Source of the DNA: Roseovarius sp.
GTDB lineage: Bacteria > Pseudomonadota > Alphaproteobacteria > Rhodobacterales > Rhodobacteraceae
Assembly (NCBI GenBank): GCA_021775255.1
Contig: JAJFIA010000003.1
Location: 1 to 64,000 of the forward strand
Length of the DNA: 64,000 nt
Direction of reading: 5' to 3'
Part shown: positions 9,498 to 18,153 of the stretch, one piece after another
How the letters are laid out: every line of letters begins with the position of its first letter
Numbering within the stretch: the first letter of the stretch is position 1
The notes under the pieces: model-generated
The model's input: only the letters and a program-made list of their open reading frames with translations
What the model was told of the DNA's origin: nothing
Database searches by the model: none
Made by a program: the position numbers and the translations under genes

Positions 9498-10661
9498 ATG
9501 CGCAGAATTATCAAATGGTCGGGCCGGGCCGCCATCATGCTGGTGATCGCCGCTGTCGTCGTCGGCATCGTCAAACGTGAAGAGATCACCCGGCTTTTGG
9601 CGGTCAACTCATTGTTTTCCGAAGAAAAGATTGTTCATAACTTCTCGAACATGAACGCGGCCTTCCTGACCCGTGACATCCCGCGCGGGGAAGGGCCGAT
9701 ATCAGATCTGCCGCAAGGCCCGCAGGCCAGATTGCCCGAAGCTGTTGCAGGCTGGATCAAGGCGCGCAATGTCACCTCGCTTTTGGTTCTCAAACAGGGC
9801 AGGATTGTGCATGAAAGCTATTATCTGGGCACTGCCCCCGAGGATCGGCGGATTTCCTGGTCGGTGGCGAAAAGCTATCTTTCGGCGCTCTTTGGCATTG
9901 TGCTGGCCGAGGGGCAGATCGGCTCAATCGAGGATCCGGTGATCAGATATGCGCCCGCGCTCAAAGGCAGCGCTTATGACGGGGCCAGCATCCGAAATGT
10001 TCTGCAAATGACGAGCGGCATTGAATTTGACGAGGACTATCTCAATTACGATTCCGACATCAACAAAATGGGCCGGGTGCTGGCGCTGGGCGGCAGCATG
10101 GACAGGTTTGCCGCCGGTCAGGACAAATCTTTCGCGCCGCCGGGGCAGACCTGGCATTATGTCTCAATAGATACGCATGTGATCGGCATGGTGATCCGGG
10201 GGGCGACAGGGCGGGATATTCCTGATCTGCTGGCCGAGAAAATCATCATTCCGCTGGGGCTGGAGGCCACGCCCTATTACATCACCGATGGGGAAGGCGT
10301 GGCCTTTGTTCTGGGCGGACTGAATATCACCACCCGCGATTATGCCCGATTTGGCCTGATGATTGCGCAAAACGGGTTTTATGACGGCAAGGAGATTGTT
10401 CCTGCAAGCTGGATCACCGCCTCAACCCTGCGCAGCGCGCCAACGGCTGTGGGGGCCATGGGATATGGCTATCAGTGGTGGGTGCCCAAAGGGGCGCATG
10501 CGGGCGAATTTCTGGCTCATGGCATTTACGGCCAGTATATTTATATTGATCAGGCAAAGGATGTGGTGATCGTAAGCACAGCCGCCGACCGCAAATTCCG
10601 CGAACCCGGCGTGGATGATCAGAATGTTGCCATGTTCCGGCAGATCGCCGGGGCGCAATAG
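9498..10661 (+). CDS. Serine hydrolase, class C beta-lactamase fold
   Basis: The start has AAGGAGG seven bases upstream. The 387-residue protein begins with an uncleaved-type hydrophobic anchor (about residues 11-25), so the catalytic domain is probably periplasmic. The beta-lactamase/transpeptidase-fold residues are visible: SVAK with Ser122 and Lys125, YVS with Tyr221, and HGIYGQ at 341 in place of KTG. The pattern resembles the 6-aminohexanoate-dimer hydrolase/EstB-like branch rather than true beta-lactamases. The substrate is unknown. DUF2237 follows 12 bp downstream and is probably co-transcribed. Confidence 0.85.
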   Translation: MRRIIKWSGRAAIMLVIAAVVVGIVKREEITRLLAVNSLFSEEKIVHNFSNMNAAFLTRDIPRGEGPISDLPQGPQARLPEAVAGWIKARNVTSLLVLKQGRIVHESYYLGTAPEDRRISWSVAKSYLSALFGIVLAEGQIGSIEDPVIRYAPALKGSAYDGASIRNVLQMTSGIEFDEDYLNYDSDINKMGRVLALGGSMDRFAAGQDKSFAPPGQTWHYVSIDTHVIGMVIRGATGRDIPDLLAEKIIIPLGLEATPYYITDGEGVAFVLGGLNITTRDYARFGLMIAQNGFYDGKEIVPASWITASTLRSAPTAVGAMGYGYQWWVPKGAHAGEFLAHGIYGQYIYIDQAKDVVIVSTAADRKFREPGVDDQNVAMFRQIAGAQ

Positions 10662-10673
10662 GGAGAGGCCGCA

Positions 10674-11054
10674 ATGACTATAAAAGAGCCCGCAATCAAC
10701 GTGCTCGGCGGGGCGCTTGAGATGTGTTCGGATGATCCGAAAACGGGGTTTTTCCGCGACGGGCATTGCAACACCTGCGCCGAGGATCGCGGCAGTCATA
10801 CGGTTTGTGTCTTGATGACAGCGGAATTTCTGGCTTATTCCAAATATGTCGGTAATGATCTGAGTACACCGCACCCGGAATTCGGCTTTCCCGGTTTAAA
10901 CCCCGGGGATCAGTGGTGCCTGTGCGCCGCACGGTTTTTGCAGGCTCATGATGAAGGCTGTGCGCCACAGGTTCGGCTTGAGGCCACCCATGAGAGGGCA
11001 TTGGATATTGTACCCTTGAAAATATTGCAGGTCCATGCCGCTAACCGCCACTAA
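10674..11054 (+). CDS. DUF2237 family protein
   Basis: The 126-residue cytoplasmic protein matches the DUF2237 pattern: NVLGGALEMCSDDPKTGFFR, DGHCNTCAEDRGSHTVC, GNDLSTPHPEFGFPGLNPGD and WCLCAARFLQA. Several conserved cysteines (CNTC, CLC) suggest metal or redox chemistry, but no function is established. It follows the serine hydrolase by 12 bp. Its 3' end overlaps the convergent LuxR-type gene by 14 bp. Confidence 0.9.
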   Translation: MTIKEPAINVLGGALEMCSDDPKTGFFRDGHCNTCAEDRGSHTVCVLMTAEFLAYSKYVGNDLSTPHPEFGFPGLNPGDQWCLCAARFLQAHDEGCAPQVRLEATHERALDIVPLKILQVHAANRH

Positions 11055-11589
11055 GGGCGGATCCGATTCCGGCCTTTGATTGTTCTTCGATCACTCCGGG
11101 CAGGGCATCCCCCATCAGATCATCAATGAACAGGCTCAAAAGCTGTGGCCGGCCACTGACACCTGCCTTGCGGTAGATGGCATTTGTCTGGGCCTTGATT
11201 GTGCCTTCGGATGTCTGGCGCAGTTCGGCAATGTCCGATAATGACAGGCCCTTGATTGAAAACAAGGCCACATCGGTTTCGGCCGGTGTCAGACCCCAGC
11301 TTTCAAAATGCTCCTGTAGTAATTCCATGAAAGCCCCGGAGGCGGCCTTGAGCTGTTGTTCCATGTGCCGTGATCTTTTCTGTGAACGGCGAAAGGCAAC
11401 CCACCCAAGAATCATGCCCAATACAAGCCCGAGCGATGCTCCGACTTCAAGAATTTCACGGGCTTGCCAACTGATCGGACTGGCCCGAAGGCCGAGGATG
11501 GTCAGTAAAATGTCAGAGACAAAAAACAGCGTGCAGATGGCCTGAACGATGATAATCAATAAAACAGGCAAGTGGCGCATCACTGACAT
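11041..11589 (-). CDS. Membrane-anchored LuxR-type regulator
   Basis: The 182-residue protein has two N-terminal transmembrane helices (about residues 7-34 and 46-66) and a charged linker. A C-terminal LuxR/GerE helix-turn-helix spans about 100-155: LTPAETDVALFSIKGLSLSD, then EGTIKAQTNAIYRKAGV. It has no receiver domain, so it is a one-component regulator held at the membrane. It is the last gene of a run of three on the minus strand, 48 bp after the PepSY-like Asp/Gly protein. Control of those two exported proteins is an inference from position only. Confidence 0.8.
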   Translation of the reverse strand: MSVMRHLPVLLIIIVQAICTLFFVSDILLTILGLRASPISWQAREILEVGASLGLVLGMILGWVAFRRSQKRSRHMEQQLKAASGAFMELLQEHFESWGLTPAETDVALFSIKGLSLSDIAELRQTSEGTIKAQTNAIYRKAGVSGRPQLLSLFIDDLMGDALPGVIEEQSKAGIGSALSGG

Positions 11590-11637
11590 TCACTCGAATT
11601 ATTCCGTCCCGGATTATCAATGTTCCAAGCGCGACAA

Positions 11638-12177
11638 TCAATCATCGCCACCCCCGCCGTCACCGCCGCCATCACCGCCGCCGTCACCGCCGCCGTCACC
11701 GCCATCACCGCCGCCGTCATCACCGCCGCCGTCATCACCGCCGCCGTCATCACCGCCGCCGTCATCACCGCCGCCATCGTCACCGCCGCCATCGTCACCG
11801 CCGCCATCGTCACCGCCGCCGTCATCGCCGCCGCCGTCGTCCTCACCACTGCTGCCAGCGGCTGATGTGCTTTTGCCATAAGCCTCTCTGTCTGTTGCGG
11901 TTCCGGCTGATTGCAGAAGGCGCCCCGGGTTTTCCCCAAGTTTCGAATAATCCCGAAGGATTTCGCCGGTGCGCGGATTGATGATTATTTCACGTTGGGC
12001 ATCTTCTCCGACTGCTATAATGCGCGTGCGGCCAAGGAAGGTTCGGGAAATGTTGATGCTCTCATATCCCTGTTCGCGTAATTGCCGGACTATGGAATCG
12101 GTTCTTTCGTCAGACAGCGCCGGACCTGTGGTCAAAGTGACCACTACAACAAATCCAATAAGGGCGCTGCGAAGCAT
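11638..12177 (-). CDS. Exported PepSY-like protein with Asp/Gly tail
   Basis: The 179 residues fall into three parts. There is a signal peptide (about 1-22, ending GPALS) and a PepSY-like core with RQLREQGYESINISRTFLGR, REIIINPRTGEILRD. Residues 111-179 consist almost only of Gly and Asp (GGGDD units, ending GGGGDD). The core resembles small periplasmic PepSY proteins of Rhodobacterales. The tail could bind calcium or other cations, or stay extended (inference). The tail DNA is an array of 15-bp units and is therefore prone to length change. A second protein with a similar tail is encoded 100 bp upstream. Confidence 0.75.
   Translation of the reverse strand: MLRSALIGFVVVVTLTTGPALSDERTDSIVRQLREQGYESINISRTFLGRTRIIAVGEDAQREIIINPRTGEILRDYSKLGENPGRLLQSAGTATDREAYGKSTSAAGSSGEDDGGGDDGGGDDGGGDDGGGDDGGGDDGGGDDGGGDDGGGDDGGGDGGDGGGDGGGDGGGDGGGGDD
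11641..11847 (-). repeat. Tandem 15-bp repeat coding Gly/Asp tail
   Basis: On the plus strand the unit reads TCACCGCCGCCGTCA or close variants. Perfect copies lie in the centre and degenerate 9-bp units at the left. It encodes GGDDG and stays in frame throughout the tail. It is coding DNA, not a CRISPR array: there are no unique spacers. Confidence 0.85.
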
Positions 12178-12199
12178 TCTGTCTGACCCGCCTTTGATG

Positions 12200-12229
12200 T
12201 GTACCGTCCCCTAAGATGGGGGCGGTACA
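12200..12229 (-). promoter_or_regulatory. Hairpin between the two Asp/Gly genes
   Basis: Twelve-base arms (TGTACCG...CGGTACA) with one G-T pair enclose a six-base loop in the 100-bp gap between the two genes. There is no T-run, so it may be an mRNA processing or stability element, or a dyad operator. Confidence 0.4.
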
Positions 12230-12277
12230 TCAATTCTTGTAGCTCAAGTCACAATTTGCAAGGCTTTGTTGCCGGTA

Positions 12278-12763
12278 TCAATCGTCACCGCCGCCGTCGC
12301 CACCATCGCCGCCGTCGCCGCCGCCGTCACCATCACCGCCGTCGTCACCGCCATCATCGCCGCCGTCGTCACCGCCATCATCGCCGCCGTCGTCACCGTC
12401 ATCATCACCGGCGTCGTCACCGTCATCATCACCGGCGTCGTCACCGTCATCATCACCGGCGTCGTCACCGTCATCATCGCCGGCGTCATCACCGTCATCA
12501 TCGCCGTTGTCATCACCGTCATCATCTTGGCTGTTATCATTTCCATCCTGATGAGCCAGGAGTGTCCATCCTTGCTCGGATGATTGCGCAGTTGCGGGCC
12601 CTGCCAATGTTAATGCACCGGACTCCGTCAGGACAAATGCATCGTCGATACTGTCCTTGCTGATCTCTATTCCGGCTTCAGGCAACGCCATTGCGGCCGT
12701 TGCACCCATCAATATTGTTGAACTCAACAATATGGTTAATCTGGTATTGGATAAGATTGTCAT
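12278..12763 (-). CDS. Exported acidic protein with Asp/Gly/Ala repeats
   Basis: The start at 12763 is chosen because AGGAG lies six bases upstream; the frame is open further left. The 161 residues begin with a signal peptide (about 1-26, ending ATAAMA). A unique region of about 50 residues (GIEISKDSIDDAFVLTESGA) follows. From residue 80 on the sequence is DDDGDDAG and DGGD repeats ending GGGDD. No fold is recognised in the unique part. The tail is about half Asp and strongly anionic. The gene heads the minus-strand run that continues with the PepSY-like protein and the LuxR-type regulator. Confidence 0.7.
   Translation of the reverse strand: MTILSNTRLTILLSSTILMGATAAMALPEAGIEISKDSIDDAFVLTESGALTLAGPATAQSSEQGWTLLAHQDGNDNSQDDDGDDNGDDDGDDAGDDDGDDAGDDDGDDAGDDDGDDAGDDDGDDGGDDGGDDGGDDGGDDGGDGDGGGDGGDGGDGGGDD
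12281..12526 (-). repeat. Tandem 24-bp and shorter repeats in acidic tail
   Basis: The centre holds about four 24-bp units (plus strand CACCGTCATCATCACCGGCG plus TCGT) encoding DDGDDAGD. They are flanked by 12- to 15-bp DGGD-type units. The unit differs from that of the neighbouring gene, so the two arrays expanded separately although both tails end in GGGDD. Confidence 0.8.
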
Positions 12764-12826
12764 TACTGTCTCCTGTTTGGTCATGTCCGGAATTTCGAAC
12801 CACATACAATCAGGAGCAGTATTTTT

Positions 12827-12861
12827 GGGTCCTAATCCATACTCTTAAGGATTATGGACCC
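12827..12861. promoter_or_regulatory. Near-perfect palindrome upstream of Asp/Gly operon
   Basis: GGGTCCTAATCC and GGATTATGGACCC form arms of 12-13 bp, differing by one inserted base, around a 10-bp centre. The site lies 64-98 bp before the start at 12763. This is where an operator for a dimeric regulator would be expected. The cognate protein is unknown. Confidence 0.45.
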
Positions 12862-12918
12862 GAAGCTAGACCGCAGGTTTATGCCTCTCAACTTAAGTTT
12901 ATGAGGCTGCAAAAGCCT

Positions 12919-12969
12919 TAAAGCGCTTCGCCTCATTGTTTTGATCCAACATGAGATGAATCGCTTTAA
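12919..12969. repeat. AAGCG-TTTCG-type dispersed palindrome, copy 1
   Basis: TAAAGCGCTTCGC at the left and GAATCGCTTTAA at the right are imperfect inverted ends, with an inner CTCATTGTT/AACATGAG pair. The right end overlaps the trpB stop codon, so the element may act as the trpB 3' end or terminator. Related elements occur at 35497, 37514, 47191 and 54886. Confidence 0.55.
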
Positions 12970-14198
12970 TCAGCCTCCGCCATGCCAAAACCCAGATGTT
13001 TGGCGACGGTGAAAATGTCCTTATCGCCGCGGCCACACATATTCATGATGATCAGATGATCGCGGGGTAGCTTGGGCGCGATTTTCATCACATGGGCCAG
13101 CGCGTGACAGGGCTCAAGCGCGGGGATTATGCCTTCCATGGCGCAGCTTAGCTGAAACGCCTCAAGCGCCTCGGTGTCGGTTATCGCCACATATTGCGCC
13201 CGGCCGGTATCGTGCAGCCATGAATGCTCGGGCCCAATGCCGGGGTAATCCAGCCCCGCCGAAATTGAATAGCCCTCAAGGATTTGCCCGTCATCATCCT
13301 GCAACAGATAGGTGCGGTTGCCGTGCAAAACCCCGGGGCGGCCGCCGGTTAATGACGCGCAATGCTCCATCTTGGCATTGACGCCCTTGCCGCCGGCCTC
13401 AACACCGATAATCTCAACATCCTTGTCATCGAGAAACGGGAAGAACAGCCCCATGGCGTTGGATCCGCCACCGATGGCGGCAATCAATGTATCGGGCAGG
13501 CGGCCCTCAGCAGCCATCATCTGCTCTTTGGCTTCCTTGCCGATGATGCTTTGGAAATCACGCACCATTTCCGGGTAGGGATGCGGGCCGGCGACTGTGC
13601 CGATGCAATAAAAGGTATCGCGCACATTGGTCACCCAATCGCGCAATGCGTCATTCATCGCGTCCTTCAATGTGCCCCGGCCCGAGGTCACGGGAATAAC
13701 CTCGGCCCCCAGAAGGCGCATGCGAAACACGTTTGGCTTTTGCCGCTCGACATCATGCGCGCCCATATAGACCACACATTTCAGGCCAAACTTGGCACAG
13801 ACCGTGGCGGTGGCAACACCGTGCTGCCCTGCGCCGGTTTCGGCAATGATCCGGGTTTTGCCCATGCGCCGCGCCAGAATGATCTGGCCCAGCACGTTGT
13901 TGATCTTATGGGCGCCGGTGTGATTGAGCTCATCACGCTTGAGATAAATCTTTGCCCCGCCCAGATGCTGCGTTAACCGGTCAGCATAATAAAGCGGCGA
14001 GGGGCGGCCCACGTAATGCGTCCAGAGATCATTCATCTCATCCCAAAAACTTTGATCTGTCTTGGCATGCTCAAACTGCTTTTCCAGCTCCAATATCAGC
14101 GGCATCAGCGTTTCCGACACGAACCGCCCGCCGAATTTGCCAAACCGGCCACGCTCATCGGGGCCTTTCATGAAACTGTTGAAAAGATCGTCGGCCAT
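12966..14198 (-). CDS. trpB: Tryptophan synthase beta chain
   Basis: TrpB condenses indole with serine using PLP. The start at 14198 follows GGAGAG by six bases and gives 410 residues, the family length. The PLP lysine is Lys98 in HTGAHKINN; the upstream [10 protein letters not shown] and the phosphate-binding GGGSNAMG are present. The catalytic Glu lies in AETGAGQHG. It is the last gene of the lapA, trpF, GNAT, trpB run. The GNAT gene lies between trpF and trpB, and trpA is elsewhere (4647-5441). Confidence 0.97.
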   Translation of the reverse strand: MADDLFNSFMKGPDERGRFGKFGGRFVSETLMPLILELEKQFEHAKTDQSFWDEMNDLWTHYVGRPSPLYYADRLTQHLGGAKIYLKRDELNHTGAHKINNVLGQIILARRMGKTRIIAETGAGQHGVATATVCAKFGLKCVVYMGAHDVERQKPNVFRMRLLGAEVIPVTSGRGTLKDAMNDALRDWVTNVRDTFYCIGTVAGPHPYPEMVRDFQSIIGKEAKEQMMAAEGRLPDTLIAAIGGGSNAMGLFFPFLDDKDVEIIGVEAGGKGVNAKMEHCASLTGGRPGVLHGNRTYLLQDDDGQILEGYSISAGLDYPGIGPEHSWLHDTGRAQYVAITDTEALEAFQLSCAMEGIIPALEPCHALAHVMKIAPKLPRDHLIIMNMCGRGDKDIFTVAKHLGFGMAEAD

Positions 14199-14214
14199 GG
14201 TGGCTCTCCCTCGT

Positions 14215-14667
14215 TCAATCAAGATAGCGTTTAAAGCCAATATGCGAGGCGGTAAAGCCAAGCCGCTCATAGAAGCGCCTGCTATCGCTGCGGGTTTTGT
14301 TCATTGTCAGTTGAATGAGCCTGCATCCGGCGGCGCGGGCGCGGGATTCGGCATCCTGAAGCATCTGCTCGCCAACCCCCTGACCGCGCAAGGCGCTGGA
14401 GACCCGGACGCTTTCCACCTGTGCCCGGCGCGCTGCCGACAGGGATAACCCGCTGATGAAGGTCAGTTGATACGTGGCAACCACGACGCGCTGATCATCT
14501 TCGCCCACGATCAACAGATTGCCGCCCTCGGCCTGCATCGCGTCAAACGCGGCCAGATAGGGGGCGATATCCGCCAATTCGCGGCCCTGTCCCAACACAT
14601 CATCGGCAAGCAAGGCCACAACCTGTGGCACATCCTTGCGCATGGCTTCGCGAAACCTGACTGTCAT
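14215..14667 (-). CDS. GNAT family N-acetyltransferase
   Basis: The 150-residue protein has the GNAT fold signature: a central beta strand and the acetyl-CoA loop [12 protein letters not shown] (R/Q-x-x-G-x-G/A). A C-terminal segment [20 protein letters not shown] is typical of motif B. The substrate is unknown. The start overlaps the trpF stop by four bases (ATGA), so translation is coupled with trpF. It sits between trpF and trpB, which follows after 16 bp. A role in tryptophan metabolism is not implied by the sequence. Confidence 0.9.
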   Translation of the reverse strand: MTVRFREAMRKDVPQVVALLADDVLGQGRELADIAPYLAAFDAMQAEGGNLLIVGEDDQRVVVATYQLTFISGLSLSAARRAQVESVRVSSALRGQGVGEQMLQDAESRARAAGCRLIQLTMNKTRSDSRRFYERLGFTASHIGFKRYLD

Positions 14668-15299
14668 TGCGCGGCCTTGATGAAGGCGCGGATAAGGCCT
14701 GCGTCCTTGATCCCCGGTGCGCTTTCCACGCCCGAGGCAACATCAACCTGCTGCGCGCCGGTAAGGGTTATTGCCTCAGCAACATTATCAGGCGTCAGCC
14801 CCCCGGCCAGCATCCAAGGCACCGGCCAGCGCCGCCCGGCAATCAGCTTCCAGTCAAACGTAAGGGCATTACCACCGGGGCGGTCTGCGCCCGGCGAGGG
14901 CTTGGCATCCACCAGCAGTTGATCGGCAACCTTGGCCTGCGCCGCAAGCTCGGGCAGATCATCGGCGCTGGCAATGCCCACAACCTTCATCACCGGCAGG
15001 CCATAGCGGGCTTTCACATCCATTACCCGCGCCGGTGTCTCCCTCCCGTGTAATTGCAGCATATCAAGCGGCACTGTGGCCGTGAGCGCATCCAGAAATG
15101 CATCATCCGCATCGACGCTCAGTGCCACCTTTGCCACACCTTCGGGCACGGCAAGAGCCAGCTTAGCCGCATCGGACAAAGATACATAACGTGGCGATTT
15201 AGGGAAGAAGTTGAAGCCCAGATAGGCCGCGCCCGCATTTACGGCTGCGGCCACGTCACTTGTGCGGGTCAGCCCGCAGATTTTCACCCGTGTTGTCAT
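14664..15299 (-). CDS. trpF: Phosphoribosylanthranilate isomerase
   Basis: TrpF carries out the Amadori rearrangement of phosphoribosylanthranilate in tryptophan synthesis. The 211-residue TIM barrel starts [12 protein letters not shown] with the catalytic Cys at residue 8. It also shows [27 protein letters not shown], the late [10 protein letters not shown] and VDVASGVES with the catalytic Asp. It follows lapA by 9 bp and overlaps the GNAT gene by 4 bp, so it belongs to the ihfB-lapA-trpF-GNAT-trpB transcription unit. Confidence 0.96.
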   Translation of the reverse strand: MTTRVKICGLTRTSDVAAAVNAGAAYLGFNFFPKSPRYVSLSDAAKLALAVPEGVAKVALSVDADDAFLDALTATVPLDMLQLHGRETPARVMDVKARYGLPVMKVVGIASADDLPELAAQAKVADQLLVDAKPSPGADRPGGNALTFDWKLIAGRRWPVPWMLAGGLTPDNVAEAITLTGAQQVDVASGVESAPGIKDAGLIRAFIKAAQ

Positions 15300-15308
15300 A
15301 TGGGTGCT

Positions 15309-15659
15309 TTAGCTGGCCTCGTCGAGAATTGCCAGAACCTCATCCTTGCCTTCGTGCTTTTCGCCTTTGAGGCGGCGTAGCTCATCGCGCAGACGCTGCA
15401 TTTCGCGCTTTGCCCGGTTGGCGGCGGCGCGCTCTTTTGCCTCGCGCAGCCATTCCCAGAAAAACCCGATGATCAGCCCGGCGATAATGCCGCCGAATAT
15501 CACCAGAAAAAGCGGCATCTTCAGCGATGGGTTCAGAGCGGCCAGCGCGGCCACCTCATCGGGCAGCAATTTCACCTGCACCATGCCGCGATTGGCCAGT
15601 GCCACAAGAATCAGCGCCACCGCGAAGACGGCAATCGAGGCATAGCGAACATATCGCAT
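15309..15659 (-). CDS. LapA-domain (DUF1049) membrane protein
   Basis: The 116-residue protein has two transmembrane helices (about residues 6-23 and 47-66) joined by a short periplasmic loop. A basic, Ala/Arg/Glu-rich cytoplasmic coiled coil follows. This is the layout of lipopolysaccharide assembly protein A-domain (LapA/DUF1049) proteins. In E. coli LapA takes part in LPS synthesis control through FtsH. The rpsA-ihfB-lapA neighbourhood is typical for proteobacteria. Confidence 0.9.
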   Translation of the reverse strand: MRYVRYASIAVFAVALILVALANRGMVQVKLLPDEVAALAALNPSLKMPLFLVIFGGIIAGLIIGFFWEWLREAKERAAANRAKREMQRLRDELRRLKGEKHEGKDEVLAILDEAS

Positions 15660-15662
15660 GGT

Positions 15663-15944
15663 TTACTTCCCGTTCAGGCGATCCCGCAGCAATTTGCCGG
15701 TCTTGAAAAACGGTACATGTTTTTCCTCGACCTGAACCGATGCGCCGGTGCGCGGGTTGCGGCCGGTGCGGGCGTCGCGTTTCTTGACAGAGAATGCGCC
15801 AAAACCACGCAATTCAACCCGATTGCCATCGGCCATTGAGTTGGTGATTTCGCTAAAAATAGTATTCACGATCCGCTCTACGTCTCGCTGATAAAGATGT
15901 GGATTTTCGTCTGCGATTTTTTGAATCAATTCCGATCGGATCAT
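15663..15944 (-). CDS. ihfB: Integration host factor subunit beta
   Basis: The 93-residue DNA-bending protein is of the HU/IHF family. It starts [18 protein letters not shown] and carries the [20 protein letters not shown] core with the intercalating Pro (NPRTG) on the beta arm. The position directly after rpsA is the usual one for ihfB. An AT-rich gap of about 280 bp containing the rpsA terminator separates the two, so ihfB probably has its own promoter. lapA starts 3 bp downstream. Confidence 0.96.
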   Translation of the reverse strand: MIRSELIQKIADENPHLYQRDVERIVNTIFSEITNSMADGNRVELRGFGAFSVKKRDARTGRNPRTGASVQVEEKHVPFFKTGKLLRDRLNGK

Positions 15945-16160
15945 CGGTTACGTCCCCCGGGTTTTGTTATATGCAATACTTGTAACATGATAACTATAGA
16001 TAGAAACTGGAAAAACAGAAATAGAAAGCTATGGGCAAAACAGCAAATTTTTGACAAAATTTTGCCACAATTGGCAAAAATCCCAAGGATTGGTGCATCA
16101 TCGGGTGTTTGCAGATTTATCCCACCTAGTCGAATGATCACAAAAAGCCATTGATTCGCA

Positions 16161-16194
16161 AAAGAAAACGGCCCTGCCGGAAGGGGCAGGGCCG
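16161..16194 (-). terminator. Rho-independent terminator of rpsA
   Basis: A perfect 10-bp stem (CGGCCCTGCC/GGCAGGGCCG) with a 6-nt loop is followed on the minus strand by TTTTCTTT. It lies 35 nt after the rpsA stop. Confidence 0.93.
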
Positions 16195-16228
16195 CGTCAT
16201 CTTATGATCAATTGTGAATTGATCAGAT

Positions 16229-17911
16229 TTATTTGTCATCGCCTTTAAGTGCAGCGCCGAGAATGTCGCCAAGTGATGCACCGGAATCCGACGAGCCATA
16301 CTGTTTGACGGCCTCTTTTTCCTCGGCAATCTCGCGGGCCTTGATCGAAAGACCAAGGCGGCGGGTTTTGGCATCAATGTTGGTGACACGCGCATCAACC
16401 TTATCACCAACCGAGAACCGGTCAGGGCGCTGTTCGCCACGATCACGCGACAGATCAGAGCGGCGGATAAAGGCCTTCATGCCCTCATACTGCACTTCGA
16501 TGCCGCCATCCTCGATCGAGGTCACTTCAACAGTGATCACCGAGCCGCGTTTGACGCCGCCCACCGCTTCCGAGAACTTATCACCGCCAAGGGCTTTGAT
16601 CGACAATGAAATGCGCTCTTTTTCGGTGTCCACTTCCGAGACAACCGCCTGCACCATATCGCCTTTGTGGTAATGTTGGATGGCTTCTTCGCCGCGCTCG
16701 TCCCAGCTAATATCGCTGAGGTGAACCATGCCGTCGATGTCGCCATCAAGGCCGATGAACAGACCAAATTCGGTGATGTTCTTGACTTCGCCTTCAACTT
16801 CGGTGCCCTCGGGATGGGTTTCTGCAAACACTTCCCACGGGTTGCGCATGGTCTGTTTGAGGCCCAAAGATACCCGGCGCTTTTCGCCGTCGATCTCAAG
16901 CACCATCACCTCGACCTCCTGAGAGGTGGAAACGATCTTGCCGGGATGGACGTTTTTCTTGGTCCAGGACATTTCCGAGACATGGACCAGACCTTCAACA
17001 CCCGGCTCAAGCTCAACAAATGCGCCGTAATCGGTGATGTTGGTGACACGGCCCATATGCACGCTTTCCAGCGGATATTTGCCGGCAACCAGATCCCATG
17101 GATCAGCCTGCAACTGTTTCATGCCAAGGCTGATACGCTGGGTGTCCTTGTTGATCTTGATGACCTGAACGTCGACGGTTTCGCCGATTGTCAGGATTTC
17201 CGACGGGTGATTGACCCGGCGCCAGGCCATGTCGGTGACGTGCAACAGCCCGTCAACACCGCCCAGATCCACAAACGCACCATATTCGGTGATGTTCTTG
17301 ACCACGCCTTCAACCGCCTGACCCTCGGCCAGGTTGCCAATAACCTCGGCGCGCTGCTCAGCCCGGCTTTCTTCCAGAATGGCGCGGCGCGAGACAACGA
17401 TATTGCCCCGGCGACGATCCATTTTAAGAACCTGAAACGGCTGCTTGAGGCCCATCAGAGGCCCGGCATCGCGCACCGGACGCACATCCACCTGCGAGCC
17501 GGGCAGGAACGCAACCGCGCCGCCCAGATCAACCGTAAAGCCGCCTTTGACACGGCCGAATATGGCGCCTTCAACGCGCTCTTCGTCAGCGTAAGCTTTT
17601 TCCAGACGATCCCAGGCTTCCTCACGGCGCGCCATTTCGCGGCTGATGACAGCCTCGCCACGGGAGTTTTCTGCCGAGCGCAGGAACACCTCAACCTCGT
17701 CGCCAACGGCGATTTTGGGGGCTTCACCGGGATCTGCGAATTCCTTGATATCAACGCGGCCTTCCATTTTATAGCCGACGTCGATGATGGCCTGTCCCGC
17801 CTCAATGGCGATGACTTTGCCTTTGACAACTGAGCCCTCTTCGGGTGTGTCCATTTCGAAGCTTTCGTTCAGGAGGGCTTCGAATTCCTCCATTGATGCG
17901 TTTTGAGCCAT
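16229..17911 (-). CDS. rpsA: 30S ribosomal protein S1
   Basis: S1 recruits mRNA to the 30S subunit. The 560 residues contain six S1 RNA-binding repeats, recognisable by repeated KNITEYGAFVDLGGVDGLLH-like and VSLGLKQ segments. The N-terminal ribosome-binding domain starts MAQNASMEEFEALLNESFE. The length matches alphaproteobacterial S1. It is followed by a strong terminator. The 245-nt leader upstream contains a GGCGG/CCGCC hairpin and may mediate autoregulation, as is known for S1, but no specific motif is identifiable by eye. Confidence 0.98.
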   Translation of the reverse strand: MAQNASMEEFEALLNESFEMDTPEEGSVVKGKVIAIEAGQAIIDVGYKMEGRVDIKEFADPGEAPKIAVGDEVEVFLRSAENSRGEAVISREMARREEAWDRLEKAYADEERVEGAIFGRVKGGFTVDLGGAVAFLPGSQVDVRPVRDAGPLMGLKQPFQVLKMDRRRGNIVVSRRAILEESRAEQRAEVIGNLAEGQAVEGVVKNITEYGAFVDLGGVDGLLHVTDMAWRRVNHPSEILTIGETVDVQVIKINKDTQRISLGMKQLQADPWDLVAGKYPLESVHMGRVTNITDYGAFVELEPGVEGLVHVSEMSWTKKNVHPGKIVSTSQEVEVMVLEIDGEKRRVSLGLKQTMRNPWEVFAETHPEGTEVEGEVKNITEFGLFIGLDGDIDGMVHLSDISWDERGEEAIQHYHKGDMVQAVVSEVDTEKERISLSIKALGGDKFSEAVGGVKRGSVITVEVTSIEDGGIEVQYEGMKAFIRRSDLSRDRGEQRPDRFSVGDKVDARVTNIDAKTRRLGLSIKAREIAEEKEAVKQYGSSDSGASLGDILGAALKGDDK

Positions 17912-18153
17912 GTGGTCTCAGGTTCCTTTTTCAATTTATTCGGGCCGAGCGGTTGTCTCCGCCGGTCTTTAGGGGTTTCATTGGTCAGCGGGGCCGCAAA
18001 ACAAAGAGGGCCGGTAAGCGCCCGACCCTGCCCATATTTATATTTTGCGGCGGTTTCCGCCTTATCGACAGGCGCGCTATAGCTTGGCAAGACGGGATAA
18101 TCAAGCCATTGTTGGTGTTTTATTGGGGAAACGGCCAGAGTTTGCCACATCAC

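Noticed and set aside
11641..12526. Regularly spaced short repeats that could be taken for a CRISPR array
   Set aside because: The units are 9 to 24 bp, directly adjacent and without unique spacers, and they stay in frame within two genes. They are coding tandem repeats.
16667..17833. 388-codon open frame antisense to rpsA
   Set aside because: No ribosome site or recognisable protein features; it mirrors the S1 repeats.
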